Assembly: GCF_030409805.1 (NCBI RefSeq)
Contig: NZ_JAUFQP010000001.1
Location: 496,001 to 560,000 of the forward strand
DNA: 64,000 bases
Source of the DNA: Algibacter miyuki
Lineage (GTDB): Bacteria; Bacteroidota; Bacteroidia; Flavobacteriales; Flavobacteriaceae
Direction of reading: 5' to 3'
Positions 1 to 8,566 of this stretch are shown here, piece after piece. Every line of letters starts with the position of its first letter. Position 1 is the stretch's first letter. A model generated the notes under the pieces. The model saw nothing but the letters and a program-made list of their open reading frames with translations, did not search any database and was not told the origin of the DNA. Both the position numbers and the translations under genes were made by a program.

Positions 1-226
1 ATAAATCGGCATCTACAAATTGTTTTTGCCGGCCTTTTAAAAGAAGTTCGCTAAACAATAACGGATTTTTTAAAAAAAGCTGATCGACACCATCCTTTTT
101 AGCGTCTAAAGTTACCTGTCTTGAAATTTCTTCTAAACAGATGTGGCCTCTTTTAATCAATTCGTTAATCAAAGTTGATTTTCCCGTTCCCGGACCTCCC
201 GTAATTACAATCTTTTTCGTGTTCAA
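1..226 (-). CDS. AAA family ATPase (NadR-like P-loop kinase/ATPase), 3' end outside window
   Basis: Only the first 75 codons are present; the gene runs off the left edge. The minus-strand frame starts at a TTG (226) and reads MNTKKIVITGGPGTGKST, a Walker A P-loop close to the N-terminus, followed by an LEEISRQV stretch. This layout is typical of the small AAA_28-type ATPases of Bacteroidota that resemble the kinase domain of NadR. The substrate is unknown. The TTG start is chosen because no ATG lies between it and the P-loop and the start gives the usual short lead-in. The gene is divergent from the DUF493 gene, sharing a short intergenic region. Confidence 0.75.
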   Translation of the reverse strand, partial: MNTKKIVITGGPGTGKSTLINELIKRGHICLEEISRQVTLDAKKDGVDQLFLKNPLLFSELLLKGRQKQFVDADL

Positions 227-289
227 TGCGAATTTATTTTCTGTAAAAATCGGAATTTATAACCTATAAAAAAAATCGAAACTAAACTG

Positions 290-297
290 TATATTTG
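290..297 (+). promoter_or_regulatory. Bacteroidota-type -7 box for the DUF493 gene
   Basis: TATATTTG matches the TAnnTTTG consensus of the primary Bacteroidota sigma factor and lies 18 nt before the ATG at 316. No clear -33 TTG is visible. The box overlaps an in-frame TTG at 295, which shows that this TTG is not the translation start. Confidence 0.5.
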
Positions 298-315
298 CAG
301 ACTAATAAATATGTA

Positions 316-609
316 ATGAGCACACCTCCAAATTCAGAAGAATTTTACGCCAAATTAAAAGACCAATTATATGATACAGCTGTTTGGCCAGCGGAATATT
401 TATATAAATTTATTGTGCTTTCAGATTCAAAAAAAATAGCAAAGTTAGAAGCTATTTTCGATGGTATGGGAGCTGTAATAGAAACAAAAGAGTCTGCAAA
501 AGGTAAATACACCAGTGTTTCGATAAGTGTTTCTATGAAAAGCCCTGAGAATGTAATTGAAAAATATAAAGAAGTTGCCGATAAAATTGAAGGCGTTATA
601 AGTCTTTAA
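316..609 (+). CDS. DUF493 family protein (YbeD-like)
   Basis: A 97-residue protein of the DUF493/YbeD family, small cytosolic proteins with a ferredoxin-like ACT-type fold and unknown biochemical role. The sequence has the family's pattern: FYAKLKDQL near the N-terminus, a YLYKFIV strand, then SAKGKYTSVSISV and a C-terminal helix-strand ending in GVISL. The start is set at ATG 316, not at the in-frame TTG 295, because the TTG lies inside a -7 promoter box. The gene is divergent from the P-loop ATPase, and the DUF4290 and murA genes lie downstream; I recall the same neighbourhood in other flavobacteria. Confidence 0.8.
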   Translation: MSTPPNSEEFYAKLKDQLYDTAVWPAEYLYKFIVLSDSKKIAKLEAIFDGMGAVIETKESAKGKYTSVSISVSMKSPENVIEKYKEVADKIEGVISL

Positions 610-666
610 TATTTTTTTTGAAGCAACCTTTTCTGTTTTTTTGCATCTTGAAATTAAAAAGATAAG

Positions 667-1866
667 ATGAAGAAAATAGTTCTAGTGTTTTGCGCGATAG
701 TTTTATTACTAGGTTGTGAGTCAGCAGAAGGCGTGACTGATGGTGATTATGATGGTTCTGTGCTATCATCTGAAGCTTCCGGTGATGCTTCAGGATCAGA
801 TACTCCCGATTTCGGAAACGGAGATAATGGCAAAACGCCTGGGCAAATTACGGCTGCCGAATGGAACGATTTATCACAATGGGCGTTCTGGAGCGATTTG
901 TTAAACACTCAGGATTATACAGAGCATCATAAAAGTTGGGATTTTAATACCTCTAAACGTATTGCAATTCAGATTTTAGATAAAAATACCTCGGAAGCTT
1001 TAAATAATATTTCGGTATCACTTTATAAAGGAAACGAGCTTATTTGTGCTGTGAAAACAGATAATTTTGGTAAAGCAAACCTGTTTATCGATTTGTTTGA
1101 TAGTAGCAAAACAAGCACAACGGTTAATCTTTCAGAATATAAAATTGAAATTAATGGTGAATTTCAAACAGAAGCCATTACTTTATTAAAGCATGGTGTA
1201 AACGTTTTTAATATTGAGAAAACAGTACCGTTAGATAAGAAAATAGAACTGGCTTTTATTGTTGATGCCACCGGATCGATGGGGGATGAGCTGGAGTTTT
1301 TAAAAAGCGATTTAACCAACGTGATTAGTCGTGTGCAAACCGATAATGAGAATGCATCTATTTTAACGTCAACAGTTTTTTATAGAGATTATGGTGATGA
1401 TTATGTCACAAAACGTTTCGATTTTACAACAAATATTTCTTCCACAGTAAACTTTATAAAAGGCCAAAGTGCCAGTGGTGGTGGCGATTTTGAAGAAGCT
1501 GTAGAAGTTGCTTTAGATGAAACCATCAACGATTTACAATGGAGTGCTAACGCCACAACAAAAATAGCTTTTCTACTTCTGGATGCACCGCCACACCTTA
1601 CCAATGAGACTATCGAAAGTATTCATAAGTCGGTTTATACGGCAGCGGAAAAAGGTATTAAAATAATTCCTGTAACGGCAAGTGGAATTACTAAATCTAC
1701 CGAGTTTTTAATGCGTTATTTGTCTATTGCAACTAACGGAACTTATGTGTTTATTACAAACGATAGTGGTATTGGTAACGATCACTTAGAACCTACGGTG
1801 GGCGAATACGAGGTTGAATATCTAAATGATTTAATGGTGCGCTTAATAAATAAGTACGCCGAATAA
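667..1866 (+). CDS. VWA domain-containing lipoprotein
   Basis: A 399-residue predicted lipoprotein. Residues 1-17 form a signal peptide with lipobox LLGC, so Cys17 would be lipidated. A Ser/Gly/Asp-rich linker follows (about 18-60), then a beta-rich region (about 95-180) of no family I recognise. A von Willebrand factor A domain covers about 193-398. Its MIDAS motif is visible as DATGS at 200-204, with Thr in place of the first Ser of the usual DxSxS, so divalent-metal binding is plausible. Such proteins usually sit at the cell surface and bind proteins or ligands, but no partner is suggested here. It interrupts the otherwise core DUF493-DUF4290-murA series. Confidence 0.7.
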   Translation: MKKIVLVFCAIVLLLGCESAEGVTDGDYDGSVLSSEASGDASGSDTPDFGNGDNGKTPGQITAAEWNDLSQWAFWSDLLNTQDYTEHHKSWDFNTSKRIAIQILDKNTSEALNNISVSLYKGNELICAVKTDNFGKANLFIDLFDSSKTSTTVNLSEYKIEINGEFQTEAITLLKHGVNVFNIEKTVPLDKKIELAFIVDATGSMGDELEFLKSDLTNVISRVQTDNENASILTSTVFYRDYGDDYVTKRFDFTTNISSTVNFIKGQSASGGGDFEEAVEVALDETINDLQWSANATTKIAFLLLDAPPHLTNETIESIHKSVYTAAEKGIKIIPVTASGITKSTEFLMRYLSIATNGTYVFITNDSGIGNDHLEPTVGEYEVEYLNDLMVRLINKYAE

Positions 1867-1958
1867 TTGATGGGAATATTACTAGTGCTATTCAATTTTT
1901 TTTGTATTTTGCGCAAGCATAACTACTACGTGCAAAAACATTAATTCTACACATTATT

Positions 1959-2618
1959 TTGATAGACAATTTAGAATACAATACAGAGCGTGAGCATTTA
2001 ATCATTCCAGAGTACGGAAGACACATGCAGAAGATGATTAATTACGCTAAAACTCGTGAAACTAAGGAAGAACGTAATAAATTAGCGAAGGGTATTATTG
2101 CTGTAATGGGCAATATGCAACCGCATTTACGTGATGTTGCCGATTTTCAACATAAACTTTGGGATCAGCTTTTTATCATGTCTAATTTTGAATTAGATGC
2201 CGATTCGCCATACCCAATTCCTACTAAAGAAATTTACGAAGAACGTCCTGAACCTTTAGAATACCCTCAAAATTTCCCAAAATATCGTTTCTACGGAAAC
2301 AATATAAAAACCATGATTGATGTAGCAAATACGTGGGAGGACGGCGATTTAAAAGAAGCCTTACTGCACACTATTGCAAATCACATGAAAAAATGTTTTT
2401 TAAATTGGAATAAAGATACGGTTGAAGATGCCGTTATTTACGGCCATTTATTCGAGTTGTCTAACGGTAAAATCGACTTAAGAAATTCTGAAGAAGATTT
2501 ATCAGACGCGACCAGTTTATTACGTACAAAATCTAAATTTTCCAGTAATAACAACAATAACAAAAAAGGCGGTCAGAAAAAAAGTAACAATAATAATCGC
2601 CAAAGAAAACGCTACTAA
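1959..2618 (+). CDS. DUF4290 domain-containing protein
   Basis: A 219-residue cytosolic protein of the DUF4290 family, found almost only in Bacteroidota and of unknown function. Recognisable blocks are PEYGRHMQKMI near the N-terminus, IIAVMGNMQPHLRDV and DFQHKLWDQLFIMS, and IANHMKKCFLNWNKDTVED toward the end. The C-terminal 25 residues are a low-complexity Asn/Lys/Gly/Arg tail that may bind nucleic acid (inference only). The start codon is TTG, and no better ATG precedes the conserved N-terminus. It lies 9 nt upstream of murA, so the two are likely cotranscribed. Confidence 0.85.
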   Translation: MIDNLEYNTEREHLIIPEYGRHMQKMINYAKTRETKEERNKLAKGIIAVMGNMQPHLRDVADFQHKLWDQLFIMSNFELDADSPYPIPTKEIYEERPEPLEYPQNFPKYRFYGNNIKTMIDVANTWEDGDLKEALLHTIANHMKKCFLNWNKDTVEDAVIYGHLFELSNGKIDLRNSEEDLSDATSLLRTKSKFSSNNNNNKKGGQKKSNNNNRQRKRY

Positions 2619-2627
2619 TTTTTACGC

Positions 2628-3938
2628 ATGGGAACATTTAAGATTGAAGGTGGACACCAACTAAAAGGAAAAATCCAGCCTCAAGGAGCAAAAAACGAAG
2701 CTTTACAAATTTTATGTGCCGTTCTGTTAACTCCAGAATTGGTTACAATTAACAATATTCCAGATATAATTGATGTCAATAAGCTTATAAACTTGTTGAA
2801 AAAGCTGGGTGTCAAAGTTGAGAATATAGGTAAAGGAAGTTATACTTTTCAAGCCGATGAAGTTAATTTAGAATATTTAGAATCAGATGCCTTTAAAATA
2901 GATGGTCGTGGTTTACGTGGCTCTATCATGATTGTTGGGCCGTTATTAGCACGTTTTGGTAAAGGGTATATTCCGAAACCAGGAGGCGATAAAATTGGGC
3001 GTCGTCGTTTAGATACCCATTTTGAAGGCTTAATTAATTTAGGGGCAAAATTTAGATATAGTAAAGAAGATCAGTTTTACGGCGTTGAAGCCGAATATTT
3101 AACGGGAACCTATATGTTGCTTGAAGAAGCATCGGTTACCGGAACCGCAAATATTGTTATGGCTGCTGTGTTAGCACGTGGTACAACAACAATTTACAAT
3201 GCAGCTTGCGAGCCTTATTTGCAGCAGTTATGTAAAATGCTGAACAGAATGGGCGCTAAAATTAGCGGTGTAGGTTCAAATATGTTAATCATTGAAGGGG
3301 TTAAAGCTTTAGGTGGCACAGAACATCGTATGTTGCCTGATATGATTGAAATAGGAAGTTGGATTGGGCTTGCGGCTATGACGAAAAGCGAACTAACCAT
3401 TACCAATGTAAGTTGGGACGATTTAGGTGTTATTCCTAGTGTATTCCGAAAATTAGGAATTACGGTAGAAAAGCAAGGCGATGATATTCATATTCCTGCA
3501 CATACCAATGGTTACGAAATTCAAAGTTATATCGATGGTTCTATTTTAACCATTTCTGATGCACCTTGGCCTGGTTTTACACCAGATTTATTGAGTATCA
3601 TTCTTGTTGTGGCTACACAAGCAAGAGGAAGTGTGCTAATACATCAAAAAATGTTCGAAAGTCGTTTATTCTTCGTGGATAAATTGATCGATATGGGAGC
3701 AAAAATTATTTTATGCGATCCGCATCGTGCTACCGTTATTGGTCACGATTTTAAATCGACCTTAAAAGCAACAACGATGACCTCGCCAGATATTCGTGCG
3801 GGTGTGTCATTACTTATTGCGGCACTTTCAGCTAAAGGAACGTCAACCATTCAAAATATAGAGCAAATAGATCGTGGATACGAAAATATCGACTCGCGTT
3901 TACGTGCCATTGGTGCGAAAATAGAACGTGTAGACTAG
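2628..3938 (+). CDS. murA: UDP-N-acetylglucosamine 1-carboxyvinyltransferase MurA
   Basis: MurA transfers enolpyruvate from PEP to UDP-GlcNAc, the first committed step of peptidoglycan synthesis, in the cytosol. Length (436 aa) and sequence fit the family. The Lys-Asn pair that contacts substrate is seen in QGAKNEAL (Lys22, Asn23). The active-site loop reads PGGDKIGRR, so the position equivalent to E. coli Cys115 is Asp121. Cys-to-Asp at this site is known in other bacteria to keep activity while giving intrinsic fosfomycin resistance. The gene follows DUF4290 closely. It is probably the only MurA needed, but other copies cannot be excluded from this window. Confidence 0.95.
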   Translation: MGTFKIEGGHQLKGKIQPQGAKNEALQILCAVLLTPELVTINNIPDIIDVNKLINLLKKLGVKVENIGKGSYTFQADEVNLEYLESDAFKIDGRGLRGSIMIVGPLLARFGKGYIPKPGGDKIGRRRLDTHFEGLINLGAKFRYSKEDQFYGVEAEYLTGTYMLLEEASVTGTANIVMAAVLARGTTTIYNAACEPYLQQLCKMLNRMGAKISGVGSNMLIIEGVKALGGTEHRMLPDMIEIGSWIGLAAMTKSELTITNVSWDDLGVIPSVFRKLGITVEKQGDDIHIPAHTNGYEIQSYIDGSILTISDAPWPGFTPDLLSIILVVATQARGSVLIHQKMFESRLFFVDKLIDMGAKIILCDPHRATVIGHDFKSTLKATTMTSPDIRAGVSLLIAALSAKGTSTIQNIEQIDRGYENIDSRLRAIGAKIERVD

Positions 3939-3994
3939 GTGTTGTTTCATCTTTAGTAGAATTTTTTATCGATTGATTTACTTTATTATTTGTT

Positions 3995-5086
3995 ATGGGT
4001 TTTTTTAAAAAGTTCTTGAAAAAGGAAATTCCGATAAATTCTAATGCCGATTTTTGGGAGTGGTTTGTTCAGAATGAAAAATCATTTCATAAAGTGGTTA
4101 AAAATGAGGGGGATATTAGCAACGATTTTTTCAGCAAGCTTTCCCCGAAACTTGACGCTTTAAAAAAAGGCTATTGGTTTTTGGCGGGTATGTTTGATGC
4201 GGATACGGCTGAATTAATTCTAACAGCCGATGGTGATATAAAAAACATCGCTTTTATTGAAGACTTGGTTCGTGAAGCTCCTGAAATAAAGGGCTGGCGA
4301 ATTACAGCACTAAAGCCAGAGTCAGGGTTTGATACATCAGCAGTGGAAATGGATGCGCTTAAATTCAGTAAAGATACGCTTCATTTTTATTCCAATGATT
4401 TAGGTGATTTCCCTGATGAAATCGATATTACAATAACACATCCAGACTTAAATGAAGCTAATAGTGCAGATGTTACTAATGGAGTTTATTTATTTCTAGA
4501 TAATGCTTTAGGAGAGCTTAAATCGGTATCTGTTATCGATAATTTGGAAGTTATTAGCGAGAAAGCTGCCACGGCGGAACTTGTTCCTATTGAAAAGTTA
4601 AATGCCTTTTTAATTTGGAGAGAAAAGGAGTTTATCGAAAAATACGAAGGCGTACGCCATTCCACAGAAAACGATAATTATTCAGCACTAGAAGCTAGTT
4701 TGAAATCGGGTTTCCCTTTATTGGCAGTGGTTAATATGGATTTATTAAACTGGGATAGTAAGGCATCTCATCCTTGGATTGCTGAAATAGAATTGGAGTA
4801 TAAAGGTATTAGCGCGAATGGTATGCCAGATGAAGCGACTTACGAGTTACTGAATACGATTGAAGATGAAATTATTCAGGAATTAAAAGATGCTGATGGT
4901 TATTTGAATATTGGAAGGCAAACTGCCGAAAATGTTCGTGAAGTCTATTTTGCTTGTGCCGATTTTAGAAAACCCTCTAAAGTGTTTTATCAAATTCAAC
5001 AGAAATATTCGAATCGTATAAAGATAGAATTCGATATATATAAAGATAAGTATTGGCAATCATTCGATCGGTTTTTGCCACGATAA
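3995..5086 (+). CDS. Uncharacterised protein with DUF695-like C-terminal region
   Basis: A 363-residue soluble protein with no signal peptide or membrane segment. Two parts can be seen. Residues 1-185 are alpha/beta, with a DFWEWFVQNE block near the start. From about residue 195 the pattern, with MDLLNWDSKASHPWIAEIE, an IEDEI block, GRQTAENVREVYFAC and a C-terminal DKYWQSFDRFLP, resembles the DUF695 family. Function is unknown. It sits 56 nt after murA on the same strand. I am fairly sure the gene is real, less sure of the family name. Confidence 0.55.
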   Translation: MGFFKKFLKKEIPINSNADFWEWFVQNEKSFHKVVKNEGDISNDFFSKLSPKLDALKKGYWFLAGMFDADTAELILTADGDIKNIAFIEDLVREAPEIKGWRITALKPESGFDTSAVEMDALKFSKDTLHFYSNDLGDFPDEIDITITHPDLNEANSADVTNGVYLFLDNALGELKSVSVIDNLEVISEKAATAELVPIEKLNAFLIWREKEFIEKYEGVRHSTENDNYSALEASLKSGFPLLAVVNMDLLNWDSKASHPWIAEIELEYKGISANGMPDEATYELLNTIEDEIIQELKDADGYLNIGRQTAENVREVYFACADFRKPSKVFYQIQQKYSNRIKIEFDIYKDKYWQSFDRFLPR

Positions 5087-5104
5087 ATCCTAAACTATAA
5101 ATTC

Positions 5105-6217
5105 ATGATGCAGCGTTTTATTTTAGTTCTTTTAATTTTATTTTCGGCTTGTAAGCAACCCGAAGAGAAGCAAAATGTAGAGGTTGTTCCTGTTGAAATT
5201 TCTATTAAAGCAGTTCCTAAACTCGATTTAGAGCAAGCGAATCTTTTAGCAGCGTTACCGTTACATTGTATAAATACTGAATACCCAAACAAGCTATCAC
5301 AAACCTTAGGAGGCGACGAAGATTTGAAATCACCTGCAGCTTTACATCCTGCATTTTACGGTTGTTTCGATTGGCATTCTGCGGTGCATGGGCATTGGAG
5401 TTTGGTTAGTTTACTTAAAAATAATCCGGATATTTATAATCATAAAGAATTAGAAAACAAATTACTACATAACTTATCTAAAGTAAACATTGAAGGTGAG
5501 GTATTGTATTTCTCTGGTAAGTATAATACATCTTTCGAGCGAACTTATGGTTGGGCTTGGTTGTTGAAATTGGCAGAAGAACTTCATACTTGGGATAATG
5601 ATACCGCCCGAATTCTTGAGAAAAATTTACAACCTCTAACCGATATAATTGTTGAAAAATATATCGAATATCTTCCTAAACTGAATTATCCAACCCGAGT
5701 AGGTACGCATAGTAATACGGCTTTCGGAATGTCCTTTGCTTACGATTATGCTAAAGCTGTAAATAACGAAGTGTTTAAAACAGCTATTGAAACACGTGCT
5801 AAATTCTTCTTTCTAAAGGATGAAAATTGCCCGATGTCATGGGAGCCTGGTGGATCCGATTTTTTATCACCGTGTTTAGAGGAGGCTGCTTTAATGAAGC
5901 GTTTATTACCGCTTGAAACTTATAAAACTTGGCTGGATGCTTTTTTACCACAGCTGAAAAACAAAAACTTTACTTTGGAAACAGGGAAGGTTTCTGATAG
6001 AACTGATGGGCATTTGGTGCATTTAGATGGTTTAAACTTCTCTAGAGCATGGAGTTTGAATAAAATAGCCGAAGATTTACCTGAATACGCTCACTTGAAA
6101 AACGTTGCTACAGAGCATATAAACCATTCTTTACCTAGTATTTTCGGAGATAGCTACGAAGGTGGGCATTGGTTGGGTAGTTTTGCTATTTATGCCTTAA
6201 ATTCTTATTCTGAATAG
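5105..6217 (+). CDS. DUF2891 family lipoprotein
   Basis: A 370-residue predicted lipoprotein with signal peptide and lipobox FSAC (Cys16). The rest matches the DUF2891 family, predicted all-helical proteins of unknown function. The family hallmark YGCFDWHSAVHGHW lies at 85-98, and later GTHSNTAFG and SWEPGGSDFLSP blocks are present. The aromatic, His- and Asp/Glu-rich conserved blocks resemble alpha/alpha-barrel glycan-active enzymes, but no activity can be assigned. Two adjacent ATGs (5105 and 5108) are possible starts. It ends 24 nt before pxpA, so cotranscription is possible although no functional link is known. Confidence 0.75.
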   Translation: MMQRFILVLLILFSACKQPEEKQNVEVVPVEISIKAVPKLDLEQANLLAALPLHCINTEYPNKLSQTLGGDEDLKSPAALHPAFYGCFDWHSAVHGHWSLVSLLKNNPDIYNHKELENKLLHNLSKVNIEGEVLYFSGKYNTSFERTYGWAWLLKLAEELHTWDNDTARILEKNLQPLTDIIVEKYIEYLPKLNYPTRVGTHSNTAFGMSFAYDYAKAVNNEVFKTAIETRAKFFFLKDENCPMSWEPGGSDFLSPCLEEAALMKRLLPLETYKTWLDAFLPQLKNKNFTLETGKVSDRTDGHLVHLDGLNFSRAWSLNKIAEDLPEYAHLKNVATEHINHSLPSIFGDSYEGGHWLGSFAIYALNSYSE

Positions 6218-6241
6218 TTTAAAATTCACTAACTTAGTGTA

Positions 6242-6982
6242 GTGAAAAATAAAACAATTGATATTAATGTTGATCTAGGCGAGGGGGTTGGTAACGAAGC
6301 GTTATTAATGCCTCATATTTCATCTTGCAATATCGCTTGTGGTGGGCATGCTGGTTCGCTTGAAACCATGCGGGATGTAGTTCGGCTAGCTAAGCAATAT
6401 CGCGTAAAAATTGGAGCGCATCCTTCGTTTCCAGATAAAGAAAACTTCGGAAGAAAAGCTGTAGATATGTCTTGCGTAGCTTTGTATGCTTCCATTAAAC
6501 ATCAAATTAAAGATTTATTAGAGGTTCTGAAAAGTGAGCACGCTCGGCTGTATCACATCAAGCCACATGGCGCACTTTATAATTTGGCTGCAACCGACAA
6601 AAAGGTGGCTAACGTAATTGTTGAAGTGATGAAATCTTTAATGCTTCCTGTAAAACTTTACGTGCCATATCATTCTGTAATTGCTGATTTGGCTCTAGAA
6701 AATAATATTAAAATAACCTACGAAGCGTTTGCTGATAGAAATTATAATACAGATTTAACCTTAGTTTCTAGGCAGGAAAATAATGCTATAATTCATGATG
6801 CTGATACTGTATTTGAACATGTTTTTAGAATGATTTCTGAAGATAAAGTAAAGACTATCGATGGCTCTGAAATCGAGATTTTGGCGAATACTTTTTGTAT
6901 ACATGGCGATCATCCTAATGCTATAAATTTGATTAAAAATTTAAAGCGAAAACTAATCAATTGTGGTGTTCAAATTCAATAA
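6242..6982 (+). CDS. pxpA: 5-oxoprolinase subunit PxpA (LamB/YcsF family)
   Basis: PxpA is one of three subunits of the ATP-dependent prokaryotic 5-oxoprolinase, which opens 5-oxo-L-proline (pyroglutamate) to L-glutamate in the cytosol. The 246-residue protein has the family signatures IDINVDLGEG at the N-terminus, SCNIACGGHAG at about 28-38, IGAHPSFPD, and the late FCIHGDHPNA motif. The start is a GTG at 6242; the next methionine would remove the conserved N-terminus. It is the first gene of a tight pxpA-pxpB-pxpC operon, spaced 6 nt from pxpB. Confidence 0.9.
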   Translation: MKNKTIDINVDLGEGVGNEALLMPHISSCNIACGGHAGSLETMRDVVRLAKQYRVKIGAHPSFPDKENFGRKAVDMSCVALYASIKHQIKDLLEVLKSEHARLYHIKPHGALYNLAATDKKVANVIVEVMKSLMLPVKLYVPYHSVIADLALENNIKITYEAFADRNYNTDLTLVSRQENNAIIHDADTVFEHVFRMISEDKVKTIDGSEIEILANTFCIHGDHPNAINLIKNLKRKLINCGVQIQ

Positions 6983-6988
6983 AATTTA

Positions 6989-7714
6989 ATGGCTTTTAAA
7001 CTTCAGTATAAAACCTATGGAGCGCATGCTGTTTTAGTTGAATGGCCAGCGGTTATTGATGAGATTGTTTTACGTGATGTACTTTATTTTAAAGACATTA
7101 TTGAAAAATCAAATATTAAATATTTAGTTCAAGTAAATTCCGCATACAACTCATTAATAGTTATTTATGATGAAAGTGTTAATTGTTTGAGTTTGCAAAT
7201 AGTTATTATAGATAAAATCTATGCAACAAGAAATAAGGCTAATATTTCGAAAGCTATTTTGTGGCGAATTCCTGTGTGTTATGACGCTTTGTTTTCGTTA
7301 GATTTGGCTTCTATTTCGGGAGCTAAAAACATGTCTGAAATAGAATTTATTAAGCAACATTCCGAAGCCGTTTATACGGTCTACTTTATTGGTTTTTTAC
7401 CAGGCTTTTTATATCTCGGAGGTTTGAATAAGGCACTTCAGACACCTCGAAAATCGACACCAAGATTACATGTTGAAAAAGGGGCTGTGGCTATAGGTGG
7501 AAATCAAACAGGCGTGTATCCAAATACAAGTCCTGGTGGCTGGAATATTATTGGGAATTCACCGATTAACTTTTTTGATATTTCAAAAGAAAAACCCTGT
7601 TTTGCAAAAGCGGGAGATCGTGTTCAGTTTTATCCTGTTTCTTTAGAAAAACATCAGGAAATTAAAGTTTTAGTAGAGGCGGGTGTGTATCAAATTGAAA
7701 ATTCTATACTATGA
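6989..7714 (+). CDS. pxpB: 5-oxoprolinase subunit PxpB (KipI-like)
   Basis: PxpB (KipI/allophanate hydrolase subunit 1 family) works with PxpA and PxpC in 5-oxoproline hydrolysis. In this 241-residue protein the conserved region is clear: FIGFLPGFLYLGGL at about 132-145, TPRKSTPR, and GNQTGVYPNTSPGGW followed by a Gly-Asn-Ser turn. The final ATGA overlaps the start of pxpC, indicating translational coupling. The older name KipI refers to an inhibitor of the sporulation kinase in Bacillus, a role not relevant here. Confidence 0.9.
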   Translation: MAFKLQYKTYGAHAVLVEWPAVIDEIVLRDVLYFKDIIEKSNIKYLVQVNSAYNSLIVIYDESVNCLSLQIVIIDKIYATRNKANISKAILWRIPVCYDALFSLDLASISGAKNMSEIEFIKQHSEAVYTVYFIGFLPGFLYLGGLNKALQTPRKSTPRLHVEKGAVAIGGNQTGVYPNTSPGGWNIIGNSPINFFDISKEKPCFAKAGDRVQFYPVSLEKHQEIKVLVEAGVYQIENSIL

Positions 7715-8556
7715 TTCTGGTTTTAAAAACAGGATTTTATTCCTCGATACAAGATTTTGGACGCTTAGGCTTTCAGGAATTTGGTGTGCCATATTCAGGC
7801 GTTATGGATCGAAAAGCAGTACGGTTGGCAAATGCCTTATTGGGGAATTCGGAAAATGAAGCTGTAATTGAAATGACGATGATTGGCGGAACCTTTCAAT
7901 TTACAAAAAGCACATGTATTGCGATTTCAGGAGCGGACATGACACCAAAATTGAATAATAATCGCATTCGGAACTATGATTTTATAGCAATTAAGCCTGG
8001 CGATGTGTTGTCTTTTGGTAAAGCACAAGCAGGATTTAGGTGTTATTTGGCTGTTTTAGGTGGTTTTAACGCAGAAATCGTGATGCAGAGTAAAAGTATG
8101 TATCAAAACATAACGAAAGCTGTAACGATACTTAAAAATGATGAATTGACGTATGATGCTTCTGAAAGTACTGGGAGAGGTCATGCTAAAATCCGTGTTA
8201 ATGCTGCTTATATGGAGTCTGAAATTTTAGAAGTTTATAGTGGGCCGGAGTTTGAGTATTTATCGAACCATCAACAAAAGCTGCTTTTGGATGGTAGTTT
8301 TACGGTATCGAAAAATAATAATCGTATGGCTTATCAGTTGGAAGAGGTGGTTTCAAATACGTTAAACTCTATAATTACATCGCCGGTACTTCCTGGAACG
8401 GTGCAATTAACACCGTCGGGAAAATTAATCATTTTAATGCGAGATTGTCAAACTACAGGTGGCTATCCTCGGGTATTTCAATTGAAAGCATCGGCTATAA
8501 ATACTTTGTCGCAAAAGTTTACGGGGCAAATAATACAGTTTAAATTACTGGATTAG
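7711..8556 (+). CDS. pxpC: 5-oxoprolinase subunit PxpC (biotin-dependent carboxyltransferase family, KipA-like)
   Basis: Third subunit of the 5-oxoprolinase. The 281-residue sequence begins with the family pattern SIQDFGRLGFQEFGVPYSG followed by MDRKAVRLAN, continues with a FRCYLAVLGGF block, and ends with the conserved TPSGKLIILMRDCQTTGGYPR region split over about 230-250. It overlaps pxpB by 4 nt. No transporter or regulator gene is attached to this operon, unlike in some bacteria. It is convergent with deoC, 10 nt away, with no obvious terminator between them. Confidence 0.9.
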   Translation: MILVLKTGFYSSIQDFGRLGFQEFGVPYSGVMDRKAVRLANALLGNSENEAVIEMTMIGGTFQFTKSTCIAISGADMTPKLNNNRIRNYDFIAIKPGDVLSFGKAQAGFRCYLAVLGGFNAEIVMQSKSMYQNITKAVTILKNDELTYDASESTGRGHAKIRVNAAYMESEILEVYSGPEFEYLSNHQQKLLLDGSFTVSKNNNRMAYQLEEVVSNTLNSIITSPVLPGTVQLTPSGKLIILMRDCQTTGGYPRVFQLKASAINTLSQKFTGQIIQFKLLD

Positions 8557-8566
8557 TTGTGCTAGC

